This document shows, in pieces, positions 27,730-42,300 of a DNA stretch of 64,000 nt. Within the stretch, counting starts at the first letter, position 1. Each line of letters begins with the position of its first letter. The stretch lies in NCBI GenBank assembly GCA_964007475.1, contig OZ023274.1, positions 11,495,376 to 11,559,375 of the forward strand, given 5' to 3'. The stretch is from Hybos culiciformis (lineage: Eukaryota > Arthropoda > Insecta > Diptera > Hybotidae). The translations under genes and the position numbers were made by a program. The notes beneath the pieces are model-generated. The model worked only from the letters and a program-made list of their open reading frames with translations, did no database searches and had not been told where the DNA came from.

Positions 27730-28881
27730 AGTAACTCGGCGACATAAAATATTAAATTCAAATTTTTTTTATCGTGATACTGTATCCAATACTGAATGTC
27801 TTCTAAAAAATTCTATTAAATTTCATTTAATAAAATGGTTTTTCCGTATCTCGGATATGGGTACATATATATGTCAACCTTTGGCAGCTCAAAGTATTGT
27901 TGACATATTTTCTAAACCTTGAGTAGCAGTTTGATTTCAATCTTTTTTCCATTTTTAATAAGTTTACGATTTTATCAACTTTATTAATAAAATCCTATAA
28001 AAGGTTTTATCAAAAAACTGAAAAAATTTTGACAGTTGCATTAAATTCTTAAAAACACAAAAAGACTTAATTTTCTTCAAACATACATAACATACCCACC
28101 AAGTCACTTTTTTTTTTTGGTTTTTTGATTAGTAAAGTTAATTTAAACATTATTTCCAACCTGCATTATGACGGTTGAAAATTTGATTTCAATCACAATT
28201 CTTGACATAATATGCATATCAATCCAACAAAATCACATGACAATTTAATTACAATTGGAATAACACCTTTATTTTTTATTCTTTTACTTTTTTTTTTTAA
28301 GTTTTACCTTGAATGACTTAAAATTAACAAATTTTCGACCTTTTAAAAAGGAAAACAAAATTCACACGAAAAAAAACGAAATAAAAAATCTTATTTTCTT
28401 GTGCATTTTCATAAGATAATCGTAATAATATAAAATCTTAAAAGTTTTAAGATGGCATTTAAATTACGATTACAAAATATAAGTTACCTACATTACATTA
28501 CCACCTTGACGGTGATATTTGATTTGTTTAATAGTATAATAAAAAAAATAGTATAATTAAAAAATTTCGCCTATATGTACTTCTGTTCACGGAAATTTTA
28601 AGATGCTTCTACATTTTTTGTAAAGGTTCTTTTTCGAAATTTATAACTTTAGAAATTATTATTTTTTCCATTATAGTATAGTTATTAAGTATACTATAAT
28701 AATAATTTAATTTCTTACGAACAATATTTTTTATATCATTTTTATTTCACCTACTTAAAAAATATAACATAATTTCTTATGACATAAATTAAGCAAGTAT
28801 AATATTTAGTATGTATATTTATAAACTATATATACTTAAATGTTGTTTATATATAAATATTGCAGAAAATAATAATGGTCT

Positions 28882-28884
<3 letters not shown>
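27730..28884. other. Non-coding A+T-rich stretch, no gene seen
   Basis: Low-complexity sequence without an open frame or repeat worth naming, apart from a weak relative of the preceding minisatellite unit near 27776. Confidence 0.65.
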
Positions 28885-28932
<48 letters not shown>

Positions 28933-28976
28933 GATATATATATATATTTTAAAATAATAATAATAATAATAATAAA
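28885..28976. repeat. Compound (TA)n and (ATA)n microsatellite
   Basis: A long TA run (28885-28929) is interrupted briefly, resumes at about 28933-28947, and is followed by an AAT/ATA trinucleotide run to about 28976. It is one of the longest simple-repeat blocks in the window, and such tracts melt easily and vary in length. Confidence 0.9.
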
Positions 28977-29069
28977 TATAAAATTAAATTAGCTTTATAT
29001 ATTATATATATACCACATATAAATTGTATTGGAATGAAAAATAATTTAGTGGAGCTTAAAAAATAAAAT

Positions 29070-29155
29070 AATATCAGCATTCAGCAGTCGTTTTGTTTTT
29101 GTCATCAACATCAGTGTTAACAACGCCCTTGCAGGAAAAGGAAAATTTAATGGAA
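29070..29155. other. GC-richer island, possible exon edge or conserved element
   Basis: This block stands out from its flanks in base composition and complexity. On the + strand it contains GTTAAC (a possible branch-point context) about 15 bases before CCCTTGCAG|G, a plausible 3' splice site at about 29134. A + strand frame without ATG stays open for about 46 codons across it, and a - strand frame is open across most of it too, so neither strand is favoured. I recognise no protein. It could be a small exon, a conserved non-coding element or an old transposon remnant. Confidence 0.3.
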
Positions 29156-29210
29156 TTCTGTTATATATATCTAAGTTGTGTGTGTGTATATATATAGAAT
29201 AGAAATAAAT

Positions 29211-32200
29211 TAGTTTGTAATATATAAATAAATTTTCCTATTTATAGTTTTCATTTGAAATGCGTCTGCTTATTCTAATTTCCATCATTGATAAGTAGTT
29301 ATATATTCTATAAAACTAATTGATTACTGCTTAAACTTCTTTGCTTTAGTATAATAAATTGTTAAATTATACAATTTGGAAAGAAATTAATAAAATGTTC
29401 TCGAAGGATTTGTTTTTTCTTTTTTTTTTTCCAAAAATATTTCTAGGAATTGATTTTTTCTCAATTTCTTCAAAAATTTCTTTTCTTCATTGAATAATTT
29501 TTTTTTTTTTCAAGGACTTGTCCCTTTAAACAAAAATTAAAATACAAAGAATATTTGAATCAAATTTTCGTCTTCATTAAACAACTAAATTGCGTATAAA
29601 TCGCAGTGAAATGTTAATAAATGATTATAAGTGCAAGCCTACACAATATTATAAAATTATTCACAAAACATTAAAATTATAACAAGTCAATTGATAATAA
29701 ATTTTCCAAGTCTTTAAAAAAATTGGAACTTTATTTGAGACGAATTGAAGGCAAATAATGTGACATTAGCTTCAAAAAAAAAAAATCTGACACTTTAAAA
29801 ATGTTGAAAATATTGAAAATAGTTCAATTTTACAGATCTCATAGCAATAAATAGCGATAAAAACAACAAAAATTATTTTATTTCTTATAAATTTCTTTTC
29901 AACATAAATTAATGAGTAAAATATTTTAATGTAGGCACTTGTAAGGTGTTTAATAATTTTATATAAATTTTATTTTTATTTTATTTTATTTTTCACAATA
30001 TTTTTTATTTTTTATTTTTTAAAAAGGTAGTAGTGATTGTATATATGAGAGAGACCCATAAAGAAATAAGTATATTTTTGTAATTTAATGATTTATGTTG
30101 CCAATAAAGTATAATGAAAACTTATATTTTTTTGATTATAAATTGTAAATATATATATTTTTTTTTTTTATATTTTTCTTATTTTCTCAGAATGTACAAT
30201 TTTGATTGCATTGACGACCACCTCAAAATTACCATATTTGTAATTAAAATAAAAAAAAAATAATTAAATATCTATCAGAGGATATAATTTTTTATTTTTT
30301 TTTTCTCGTTTTCTTTTGAATAAAATGAAAAGTTATATCGTTAATAAAATTGAATAAATTCATTAATAATGGTATATAATAATTGTTATAAAAGTGATTT
30401 CTCAAAGAAAAATACAATTCCCAGGAAAAAAAAAATGATTCACTGAAGTAAAGAAATTTTCGAAGAAATCTCAGAAAAACAATTCCTAGAAATATTTTTC
30501 AAAAAAAAAAAAAAAAAACCAATCGTTCTAGAACTTTTTATTAATTTCTTACTCTTATCTTACTCTTCAACATCAACACAAAATTTTAATTTCACAATTT
30601 TTTTTTGTACTAAATCAAAAAAAAATATTTCAGCTTTAACTTTTTAGAGAATATGCACCTTAATTATTTCTTATCGTTATGTTTCAACTTGTATCGTGGG
30701 TCGAAATCAAGGCTTATTTACCCAGGCTAGGAAATAGCTTCAAAATGTATTTCGACACATTTCCAATATTTATTCTATATTTTTCAAATTGGTTTCAATA
30801 ATATTAATCTGTCAGTATAATAATTTTATAAGAATTAAATTGGGTGTCCCTATTTATATTCAAACTGCTAATATTTGTAGTTATTTAATCATAACAAAAT
30901 ACTATCTGAATACATCTTACTTTAAGTATAACAATTTTTTTTTGTTTGTCCAAACAATTGCTAATAAACCAGATTCAAAGCATATATAAACAAAAACTTT
31001 TATAATAAAAATACCAAAGTATTATACAACGAATAGTTTAATCGATTGAAGAAAATAAAAACCTAAAGTAAAAAAAAATCTTGAAAAGTAGGTAGTTCAA
31101 TATTTTTAAGATCTAAATCTTAAATACCTACATTTTTTTTTTTTTATATAAACATACATACATTTTTTTTTTCACTTTTAATCTAATTTTATGCAGTTGA
31201 AAATAAAATTGCGTGTGCGTTGTTGTTTTTGATCAAAGTTTAATAGTGCAATATACGAATTTATTTAGTAATTTTTTTTTATTTTTTTTATTTTGAATTG
31301 CACATTCTGTATATGTTGTATCTCTTATAGTATACGTTATATTTTTATATTGAAATAAAAAAAAAAAGAAATAAATAAAAATATGCACCAATTTCAATTG
31401 CATACCGGATACACTAATATGTTGTTTGTTATTTATATAAAAAACTTATATAAAGTATATTTATAATTATAATATGTATATATATATATATATTTAGTAT
31501 GTATATAATATATAATTTATATAAATATCTCTCAGCTATGCATTGAATGTTCAGAAATTAAGTCTATATAAATATAATACATGTAAATAAATATGTAGCA
31601 TGTACACATAAACATAATATTGAATTCATTGTATCTTTTTTAGATACAATTTAATAGTAAAAAGTTGTTGCACCTAAAAATGGCAAGGCAGTCCAGTTTT
31701 TTTTTTTTTTTTTTTTTTTGATTTTCATGTTTTTTTTTTTTATTTATTTTGTTTAAGTTTTTATGTTTTTTTTTTCGTTTACAATATAATATCTCTTTTA
31801 TGTCTAGAAAATTATATTAAATTGGTTTATTTTTATCTTTTAAGATTTATGTTTATTTTAATATACATATATGTATATAAAAAAAAAAAATCTTAAGATG
31901 TTTTCAATTTAATTTTTATATTAAAAAGGGAAAAAAAAAAAAAAATTAAAATATTTTTTTCCGATTATTGTTGTCTTGTCGCTATATTAATTTTTAAAAA
32001 TTTAGTGCGCAAAATTTTTGTGCTATTTATGAGATTATGTTTTGAAAAGATCTGAATTTCCTACAAAAGGGAATAATATTTATTATTCATAATTTAATTT
32101 AATTAATTCGTAAGTTATTTATATGCAAGTTAATATGATAAGTTGCTGGGTTAAATATTTACATGCATTTAATGTACAGAATTTTATAATTTCAATTTTC

Positions 32201-35200
32201 AATTCAATTTTATTAGCGACTTCATTTTTTAATAAAGAAACTTAAAATTAAAAACAAAACTAAGCTGTGCTTATGACCTAGTAGTCTATAATGTTCTTCT
32301 TTAATCTATCTTAGAGGCTACTTATAATCATAATCATATTTTTTTGTTCAGTTTTCTTTATAATGTTTTCACATTGAAAGAAATGTCAAAAATCTTTGTT
32401 GAAAATGCAAAAAAAAAATACATGAATGGAACTTCTTATAGATTTAGCTTCTATATTCTGATTTAAATGTCATCGACATATTTAAGTAAAGTTATAAATT
32501 TAATATTAATATACTTCTAATGTTAAAAAAAAAAAAAAATATTTACCTCACATTTATTTAATTTTATCTCAATTTAGAAATTTTTATTTGTCCTAAAATC
32601 TTAACTTTTTACTACCTATATATACCTATATAAATTTGTCTTTTATATCCAATTGAATGTTATATACATATATTTTAAATTAAGAAGGAAGATAGAAAGA
32701 AAATTTTTTTTTTTGTTTATTTTTTTTTTTCTCCTATCTTGCATAGGAAAATAATATATATAAAAAATAAATTCATAGTATAACATTCCAGAACATTAGA
32801 TAAATAGATATTTTAGCAAGACATTTAAAAAGCAATAAAATTTGATATAAATCGGCTTTTGAATGTCTTTTATATGCAATTAAAATGGAAATTTTCTTTC
32901 AAAAAGTAAAAATGAAAAAAAAAAAAAATAAATAAAAAATAAAATTATAATAAGGAATAAAACAATCTTGTTTATTTCTTCGAAATGTGATTTTTGATTT
33001 AGAAATGGAAAAAAAAAAAATATTGAATTATATGTATATTTTTTTTTATCATCGTTTTTATCCATTATAAATTTTGTTTTATTGATATTGTTGGCCATTA
33101 AATTAAATATGTCTTAGGTAAAAAAAAAGAAGTAAATTTTTGCTTCTTCCTCTTCCGCTTATACTTAATTTTTTATTTTATTTTTATTTATTTGTTTTTT
33201 TGGAGGGATGGAATCATTAAAATTATCTATAATTGTTAGAAAGTTATTTTTATATTAACACTATATAAATTTGATAAAACCGCGACATAAAGTCAATCGT
33301 TCAAACTTCTGCACAAATGATATCTGAAGCATTGAAAAAAATTATAAATTTGATTTAATAAGCAAATATTCTATTCCCTCCGCAATATCTACTCAATCAA
33401 TCGCACTTTTGCTTACTGACTTTCATTAAAATTTTTATTAGCTCAAATTGTGGAAACTTAACTCACAGGCTTCGAGTTTTATAAGAGTAGTAGTCAGGAG
33501 AAATTAATAAAGATGACAAACTGGCAAAATTTACCATTTAATTCTTCTTATTATTGCGTACTTCGAATCTAAACAGTTTTAAATTTTTTTTTTGTTTTAT
33601 TTCTATGATTTTTAACTTCATTTTATGTAAAAATAGCCCTAAAATTTATCTTTTCTAAATACAAGATTTATTGAAAACTTTAAAGGGAACAAAAAAATTT
33701 TTGAAAATTAGATAATTCTTTTCTTAGGAATTTCATTTTATAAAATGTTGAATAAATTTTATCAAAAAATATTTTTGGCTACCCATAAGAAAAAAGAAAA
33801 AAAAAAAGGAGAATATACTTATTTTTTTTTTTGTTTTAAGCATAGCCATTATGAATTTTATATTCAAGAGCAATTTAAAAAGGAAGGAAGTAAATTAAAA
33901 TAAAAAAAAAAATTAAAAAAAAAAAAAAGATTGTATACATAAATATGTAGTATGTAAGTTTGATGAACAAAAAACTATATGCTACGTCATAAATATTATA
34001 TTTATAGGTGTATATTTTTTAAGTCATTTCTCCGAAAAACTAGATTAAACATAATGTCAAGAAGTTAACTTGAAAGCATTAAATTTCATACCTAGACGAT
34101 TTTGGAAATTTTTTTGTTTTTTGGACTTTAATCTTTCTTTAAAAATTTTAAAAATCAGTCACACCCTATATATAGTTGTAGTAATTTCCAGAAATAAACA
34201 CGCTTCTAAAGGTCAAGCTTTCAATAAGGAAAGTTTCAGTTAAAATCAGCTGTAAACTGTATTGTGCTTTATGGTTGAGATTTGAAATAAATCAATTTAA
34301 TATGTCTATATGATTTGAGTAAAATAAATTTAGTGGATTTATAAAGAAACTGCACATGTTGGAATCTTTAAATCTTTGACAAATTTAAGTAATTTTAAAA
34401 AGGAAAAATTATTTGACACTTCCGGAAATTGATCGACTTCTTGAACGAGTCTTAAGGACTTCTTGTATATTTCTATTTATAAAGCAAATAGAAAAAAAAA
34501 TTATTTTTTTTCCACAATTACAGGAAATTAATTATTGATGATTGGATATTTTTAATTTAATGGAGACTATAAAATGAAAGTGATTCTTTTTTGGTTTTTT
34601 TCCCCCCAAATCCAGGTGTTTCATATTTTTTATATATATATAAATACATAACTAAAAATTAAAAAAAATAAAATAAAATTAAAAATTAATTACAAAATTT
34701 CGAAAAATCATTCTTCAAAAAGAACTTCGTGTTTATTTTTCTTCTTTCATTTTCCTATCCAAAAAAAAAAAAAACCCTTTTCTTCAAAACATATCAATTA
34801 AATCTCATTAAAAATTCAAAACTTAATTTTACTTACCCCAAAAAATTGAAAATACAAAATTCCTTTGCTTTTGTTTTTATGATTGGTCATAATAAAAATA
34901 AAAAAAAAAATATCTTTTCCCTAAAAAAAAAAAAAAAAAAGCAAAAAGGGCAAAAATGGAAAAACATAAAATTTCATCAAACGCATTTTTGAAATTAAAT
35001 ACCTTTATTGCGTAGACTTTTATTATTTATGTCTTTTTTTTGTTGTTTCTTTTTTGTTTGAACAACATTATGCTGCCAGTTAAATTATTTATTTTGAAGG
35101 GAATTGAGAAAATAAACTCAAAGACAACAATTTACTACACTAACAGAGTCCATTGATTTCTATAAGATCTAAAAGCTGATATGACTTTAATATTCAAAAC

Positions 35201-36461
35201 TAATATGTCGTCATTCATATAAAGTTCATACACTACTTTGATATCACCCAGAAGACCATCTCTCACTCATAACAACAATTTCTGTGTATAATTTTGTTTT
35301 TATCTTAAATTCTTCTGCCTAAAATTATTTAAAAATTATAAATAAATTAATTTAATTAATTTGTCTCAAAAATTCGAAATGATTTATTATATTAATACTA
35401 GTATTTAAGATTTAAAGCATTAAAAATTTTCCGCCAAAAATTAATTGAAAAAAAATTTAAAATAAACAAAATAACTAAATTGTTTTTTTTTTTTTCTTTG
35501 ATAATAATAATTTATCTTTATCATTTCTTCATTATGTGTGTCAAAAAAAAAATAAATAAATAAATAAATATGTACATTATGTGTATTATTTATATGTGTA
35601 TATAAAGACAGAATTTATTACATAAAAATGCGGTTTTAATACAGAACTTTTTTTTTTCTATTTTTAGAATTAAAATTATTATTTTAGTATGTAGTATATA
35701 GATTTTTCTTTACTTTACATATAGATTATGTGCTTCATATAAAAACAAAAATATGTTTCCTTAATATTTTAGTAGAGAAAAAAAAAACAAATTCTAAAAT
35801 GTTGTATGTAGAAGGAAAGATAAAATGAAAAAAAAAAAATAAAAAAAAATAAAAGGGGAATTATAAACATTTTGATGGAAATTAAAGAAAAACGTGCGTT
35901 TGGCGTAAAAATAATTTTTATGTCCTTTTTTGTGAACATCCAAGTTTATTATTCTATTTAATATTATTATTTTTCTCTCTTATGGTCTTTAACCTTTTGA
36001 CAATTTTTAATATAAATTTTTTATGACTCTTGTTCTCAACTATAACACAATATAAATGATATTTTTACATTTAAATGATATATGTATAAATTACATAATA
36101 TAGTGCCTACATAAATGTATGTTAAAGTAAATTATATAATTGTAGAATATTTGAAAAATATCTTAAAGAGTAAAATAATTCAAAAACAAACTATTATTTT
36201 TTTAATTAAACAGTCCAACCAACGTTTGTACTATGTAAATTTTTTTTTACTCTTAAAAATTTTTATTTATTTTTTTTGAGTAAATTTATAAGAAATTCCG
36301 ATTAAATTAGGAATGTGCGGAAAATGTCCTTTAAATTGAAATTGCACTACGGAAATTAAAAGTAAAATTGCTTATTTATATTGCAAAAAATATAATATAA
36401 ATATTATTATATGTGTATATTTTTATAAATTTTGTGCAGAATACAGAGTTTTTTTTTTTTA
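29211..36461. other. Non-coding A+T-rich stretch, no gene seen
   Basis: Low-complexity sequence, with a 23-base T run at 31697-31719 and several other runs over 12 bases. Open frames are under 90 codons and Lys/Phe/Ile-rich. I see no structured RNA, exon or transposon signature. Confidence 0.65.
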
Positions 36462-36510
36462 CAACAATATTTGAAGTGTAATTTAAAATGCACTTCAAAT
36501 ATTTTTGTTG
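36462..36510 (+). other. Stem-loop with about 17 bp stem
   Basis: CAACAATATTTGAAGTG (36462-36478) pairs with CACTTCAAATATTTTTGTTG (36491-36510) around a 12-base loop, leaving a 3-base T bulge in the right arm. All 17 left-arm bases find partners. The stem is shorter than a usual animal pre-miRNA and has no extended lower stem, so a small foldback repeat is more likely than a microRNA gene. It may be transcribed from either strand. Confidence 0.6.
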
Positions 36511-37432
36511 CAACCATGCAGAAAAATATTTGGCTTTTGAAATTATTTATTTATTTTTTTTAATTTATTTAAATCTCAACTAGGGCGCAAAATGCAATAA
36601 ACAATTTTTTAGGACATTTTTGCTCTAACACTTATGATGATTAATATTGAAAATGACTACATATAGACACCAAATCCAGACCATCTTCATTTTAAAAATA
36701 TTTTCTTATCGAGATCATGAACCAATTCTCAAGAGTTGATGATTGCATAAAGTTTTGTGGAAGTAAACACCAAAGCAAAAAAATAAATATTTATGTTTAC
36801 TAAAAATCTGTCAAAACAAATAATTGACAACTTAATCATATATAAATAATATTCTTATTTATGTTTTCCTTAAAATTAAAATTGTTTTTCATGCATTCGA
36901 TTTTTATCTAATTGGTTGTTGCTTTTTGGCATTTGGCTAAAAATATATAGTCGAGTTTATTTCACGGTATACATTTTTTTACATACAATGTTGCATTAAA
37001 GAAAATTTTAATACATATTGTAATAATTGCAAATAAGTAAATTTAATATTGCATGATCAATATTTATTTGTAATAATAATTTTAATTTGACAGTTGTTGG
37101 CATCCCAAAATAAATTTATGTTTAATAATTATTTTGTCTGAAAATTATTTTGTTTATATTCAAAGAAAATTATTTTTGATATTTGATCTAAAAAAAAAAG
37201 AAGAAAACAACTAAATATTCTTACAGTTTTTGTAAAATAATGAAGTTTTAAATTATTGTTAAACAATTTTAGTTTTCTTCAGAAATCTTATACAATCTTA
37301 TTTCAATTAATAACTATCTAATAATTAATATAAATTACTTTAAATTTTGAATTATTCTCTAAACAATACTTATTATTGGGATATAACTACATTAAAAAAA
37401 TTATTAAAAAAAATATCATTTTCAATTTATCG
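36511..37432. other. Non-coding A+T-rich stretch, no gene seen
   Basis: There is no open frame, repeat or structure that I can support here. Confidence 0.65.
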
Positions 37433-37550
37433 AATAATACGATTTTTAAAGAGTGCTTATTGGAAGATTACGAATCAGATAGTTGTATCTAATAATACGA
37501 TTTGTGTAGAGACTGCTTGTGGGAAGATTATGCATCAGATAGTTGTATCT
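37433..37550. repeat. Tandem duplication of a 58/60-bp unit
   Basis: Copy one (37433-37490) and copy two (37491-37550) share AATAATACGATTT at the start, TGCTT and GGGAAGATTA-like cores, and an identical CAGATAGTTGTATCT end. They differ by substitutions and a net 2-base length change. An open frame of 75 codons (37347-37574) crosses both copies, but because the unit lengths are not multiples of three, the copies are not in the same register throughout and a coding role is not supported. It is a local duplication old enough to have diverged. Confidence 0.8.
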
Positions 37551-39340
37551 AATTGCCAGTGCTCTCAAGAGTAAAAAAAATAGTTGAATTGATAGTGACA
37601 GTAATCTTATTTTTGTGATACCATGGAACTGATAAGAGACTTTCCAAGGAATATTTTATAAAATTTAATTAAAATTTTTTCTTATTCAAAAATCATTCTT
37701 TTTAATGAATGAAAACTTTTGGTTGTTAGAAATTAAAACCTTAAAGCGAAGTAAAAATTATACATGTTATAAAAATAAGATTATTTCGTAGAAAAAAAAA
37801 TTATTTTTAAATGATTTTTTTTAATATTAATAAATAGCTATTAACAGTCAATAAACATAAGCTCATATACAGAAATCCTAAACAAAGCTATTAAAAACAT
37901 TTTATTCCCTATAAAATCGAATTTATAATAATTTTATTAACAGATTTATTTTTTTTCATTCAATTGTTGTAATTTTTATATGAAATTAATATGAAAAATA
38001 TTATGTTGTTTAAATAAATGTACACAAAATTTTATGATGTTGATTTTTTTATAGCTTTATTTCCGAAAATTATATTCATAAGATTTTTAATCATATTATT
38101 TTGTTCTTTTAATTTTAGCGGCTAAAGAAATATATTAGCCCAAAATTCTTAGAAAAATAATCATGTTAATTTTTTCATACATTTCTTGTGATATTGTGAC
38201 CTTCGGTTGAAGTTAGTATATATCAACAACGGTTACAGTTTTCTTCTGTTTTTCTATTTTTCTCATTTATATAATTTTTTGTCATTAAAGTTAAAATTTG
38301 AAGTTTAAATTTGAGAAAAAAATTATTTTCAAATCGGTAGGTAATGTCATTTGTGAACATACCAATACTTTAGTATTTTAGTTTGAATTTTATTTTCGAG
38401 ATGGAAGTGTGAAAAATTCCTTTTTTTTGCGTTTTGCATGGTAGGCGGCCTGAATCTTATGAGTATCACAAAATAATGGCTCTATAGTACCGCGACATGA
38501 TTTAGCATTTTTTTTTGTTGTTAAAAATAAAATATATAAATAACAATTATTATTAAGATTAAAGAAATAATATTCGAAAGCTAAAAAAAATTTATGAAAA
38601 ACACACTGTTGGATCATAGATAACATTAAAAAACTTTTATATTTTTTGATAACAATGTTATTTAATTTTTTTATTTATAAATATTTCATTAATACCACGA
38701 ATAAAAACAAAACAAAGTAAAATGATAAGTTCGTGTCCAATAATAAAATAAAATTTGAATATACCCTGAAGCTTTATATTGTTTGTAACACATTACGAGG
38801 TAAAATTTTTACAAAAAAAAAAATAATAAATTTGATAATAATAAAATTAAACCATTAAACACTTTAATTATAATTATTTTTATTTTTCTTTTTTCTTTTA
38901 TATGTAATGGAATTTTAAGTTTTTGGGATATACAAATATTTTACATATCTACATAAATATATACATATATTTTTTTAAATTCTACAATCAGGTAGAACAA
39001 GTATAAATATTTTAAAAAACACTATTTTGGTTAAAAATATAAATATATAAACGTTTTTTTTTTTATTTTTTAATTGTAATCACAATCACGCATTCCAAGC
39101 ATGAAAATAACCATAAAAAATTATAATTTTTTTTTTTTATCAAATTAAAATAATGTGAAAGTTAATAGCGTAGTTTGCTTTTATTTTTTTTTATTGTGTT
39201 TTATGTTGTAATCTATTTTTTGGTTATTACAACATATTTTTTAATATTATTACATTTATGAAAACCAATCTATATTTTGTAATAATAAATTATTGTCCAT
39301 GCAATAAATTTCGAATAAAAATTTTTGATTTGGGTTTAGG

Positions 39341-39382
39341 ACTATACTATACTATACTACTATACACTATACTATACTATAT
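39341..39382. repeat. (ACTAT)n microsatellite
   Basis: About eight units of ACTAT, with small irregularities in the middle (CTACTATACACTAT). This is a pentanucleotide slippage repeat. Confidence 0.9.
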
Positions 39383-42300
39383 ATCAACTTCCCAGAGCAG
39401 ACTGAATACCACAAAGATAAGAACATATGTATGAAATTGTTTTTTTTTTCTTTCTTTTAGAAATTAAAAGGAAAAGTATAATTTATTTTTATATTCGATT
39501 AATATAAAAAAAAATTTTAATATCAAGCAACAGGTTTAATATTAAATGGATTATCCTTTCAAAAGATCTATTTCAGTGATTTTTCTTTTATATTGTTTTT
39601 GATATATACATGTACATAGAACACATAACACATATTTTGTTTTATATTATTTTGTGTTTTATGATGTTGTATGTGTACATAGACTTTTAGAAACTCTTTT
39701 ATGTCTGCTATTTTGGAAGTTTCTTTTCAAAAGCATAAGAAAAAGCATATTTTTTTTTCTTTGTTTACGCTATTTCGATGAAATTTTATTGAGTAATATA
39801 AAAGTATGATGATAGATAAGCTATAGATAATAATAAAAAGTCCTTGAAAATCAAATTGAATTTTATTAGCATCACATTTGAATTTTAAACGATTTTCTAA
39901 AATTATAGAATTCCAAAAACAATAAAAATTTGCATAGAAATTTGATATTCTACACTTTACCCGTCAATTTTTCATGTAAAGCTTAAAAAAATTAATCGGT
40001 CAGACAGTTGGAAAGTAATTTGGGAATAAATTTTACAAAAAAAAAATGTCTTTAAAAAAAATCTATAAAACTAATAGAAATAAAAAAATCCTTGTAATAT
40101 CTTGACCAAAATAAAATTGATCTTAATAAATAGCTTCAAGCGCCTTCTGAAGTTCTTATAAAAAGTATATTGACTCAAAAATTCATTTTTTTTGTAGACC
40201 CCATTTGAAAAAAGTGGCAAAAGTTAGGATTGCAAATATATCGTTGTTTGCACAGAATTGTGTTTTTATAAATTTTCTTCATTTATTTCAACAAAAATGT
40301 TAAGCACCTTTTTTTTTTTATGAAACAAGGCAATACACATAAAATTATGACAACAAGAAGAGACCTAATCATCAAACATAGAAAATGTATAATTTTTTTT
40401 TTTTTTATTATTATTATTTTTTTTCATTTATGGGTGACGGTATGTCTGATATTTACAATATGTCTAGCCTCTTCAAATCATATAGGTTAATTAAAAAAAA
40501 AAAATAAAATAAAAAAAAATCAGGGACAATAATTTTCTCAAGAACCTTTTTTTTTTTTTCTAAAAAAAAAGAAGATAAAAATAATAAAAAAAAAAAATTA
40601 TTAAATATTATGTATTTATACATATTATTTTTTCATATTTTTGTAATTTCGAATATCAGAATGCCAATCTTTAAAATATGTGGTACTACTTCAAATTCTA
40701 TCTCACATAATCGTAGTCGTAGGCTTAGCCTAGCCTTGACAACTGAGAACTTCATATTTTTAGAAAATATGTTTTCTGGTTAATTTTTTTATTAGAATTC
40801 AAAAATAAATTTCATTTAATATATTTTTATAATCTTTTTTTACTTATTATCTCACTTATTATCTATTTTCATGTTGTACTATTTTTCGATTAATAAATTT
40901 TGCTTAGCCTTTTTAAAGATTCAAAATTCAAAAAAAACCTAATTAAAAAATGTTTATAATCTTATTTACTTACTGTCTAGTTTCATACTATCTGTACTGC
41001 AGTATCTCTCGCTAGATTAATTAACGTAAAACGTAGATGTTAAATTATCTAAAATATAACAACTTTAAATACAACCTTTCACTAATCTGTGGACTGCCTA
41101 CAAGATTTGTACGATTTCTAAATTTTTCTATTAAAACATAATATTTATTTAAAATATTGAAACCTTACTAGGAATATCATTGGTTTAAAGACACAAAGGT
41201 AATTATATTCGATATTTCAATTCGATGTGTCAAAATTATATTCGATATTTTATGTTAATTTTTTTGTAACCTTTTGTAATGAAATTTTGCACTGTCAGAT
41301 TTCATTCTTTCGTTTTAATTCATAATTCATTATAGTGTAGCTTTATGTTTATTTTTTTTGTCTATTTTCTACAACATTAAAAGTTAAATTTTTTCCATTT
41401 AATTTTTTTTTTGAATAATCATAAAAAGGAATAAAATAATAAAAATCTTAAAAAGAAAAACCTAAATTCATGCGAGATGCCATCAACTGAAAAAAAAACC
41501 CCAAAATAAAAAAATAAGCATAAGAAATAAAAATGTTTTGTTTACAAACAAACATCAATAAACTTTTTTTTTTAAACCAGAGAGGTACATAATAATAAAA
41601 AAAAAAAAAAAACTAGAACTCGGACTATATATTTTAATTTATTTACACAGTAACCTAATTTAATGAAAAACTAGTCCACTTATAAGCTTTTTTTTTTTTG
41701 TTAAGCTTTATGAAGTTCATGTGATATTACTTTCTTCTGTTTTGATAAAATTTTCATTAAATTATGATTTATGCTGTACATACACATAAAATAGATACAG
41801 AAATATTATGTCGTTTAAAAAAAAATTAAAAAAATTTAGTAACATAATTTTTAGATGTCTTGCGATTAGAAATGTTACAAATTTTGTGTAGGAACAGCTA
41901 CATTTAATATACTTAAAAATATATGGAATAATGTTAATAATTATAATTTGAAATTTTGACATTTTAAAATTTACTTCTCTGCTTTTTAAATGTGTATATA
42001 ACTCTAATGGGGTGACCTGACACAAATTTATTTAAATATGATTCACACACAGAGACTAGATATATAAATTTAATAATTTAATTTTCTGCCACAGAATTAC
42101 GTTTTATCTTATTAAATTGTTTTGTATTTAAATTAAAAATAATTTTTTTATTATTATTATTATTATATATGTACATATATGTTGTACATACATATGTTTT
42201 TTGTTATTGCAATTTCGCGTGCTTCATTTTTATATATGTATGTAACAAAAAACAATTTTTTTTTTAGGGTCTATTTTATTATTCATCTGAAATACTCAAT

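Noticed and set aside
28885..28976. Long (TA)n tract considered as a replication origin or cruciform
   Set aside because: Simple TA repeats are frequent in such genomes and nothing else at the site suggests an origin.
37621..37650. GGAACTGATAAGAG resembling part of miR-184
   Set aside because: The seed region of miR-184 is absent and there is no hairpin around it.
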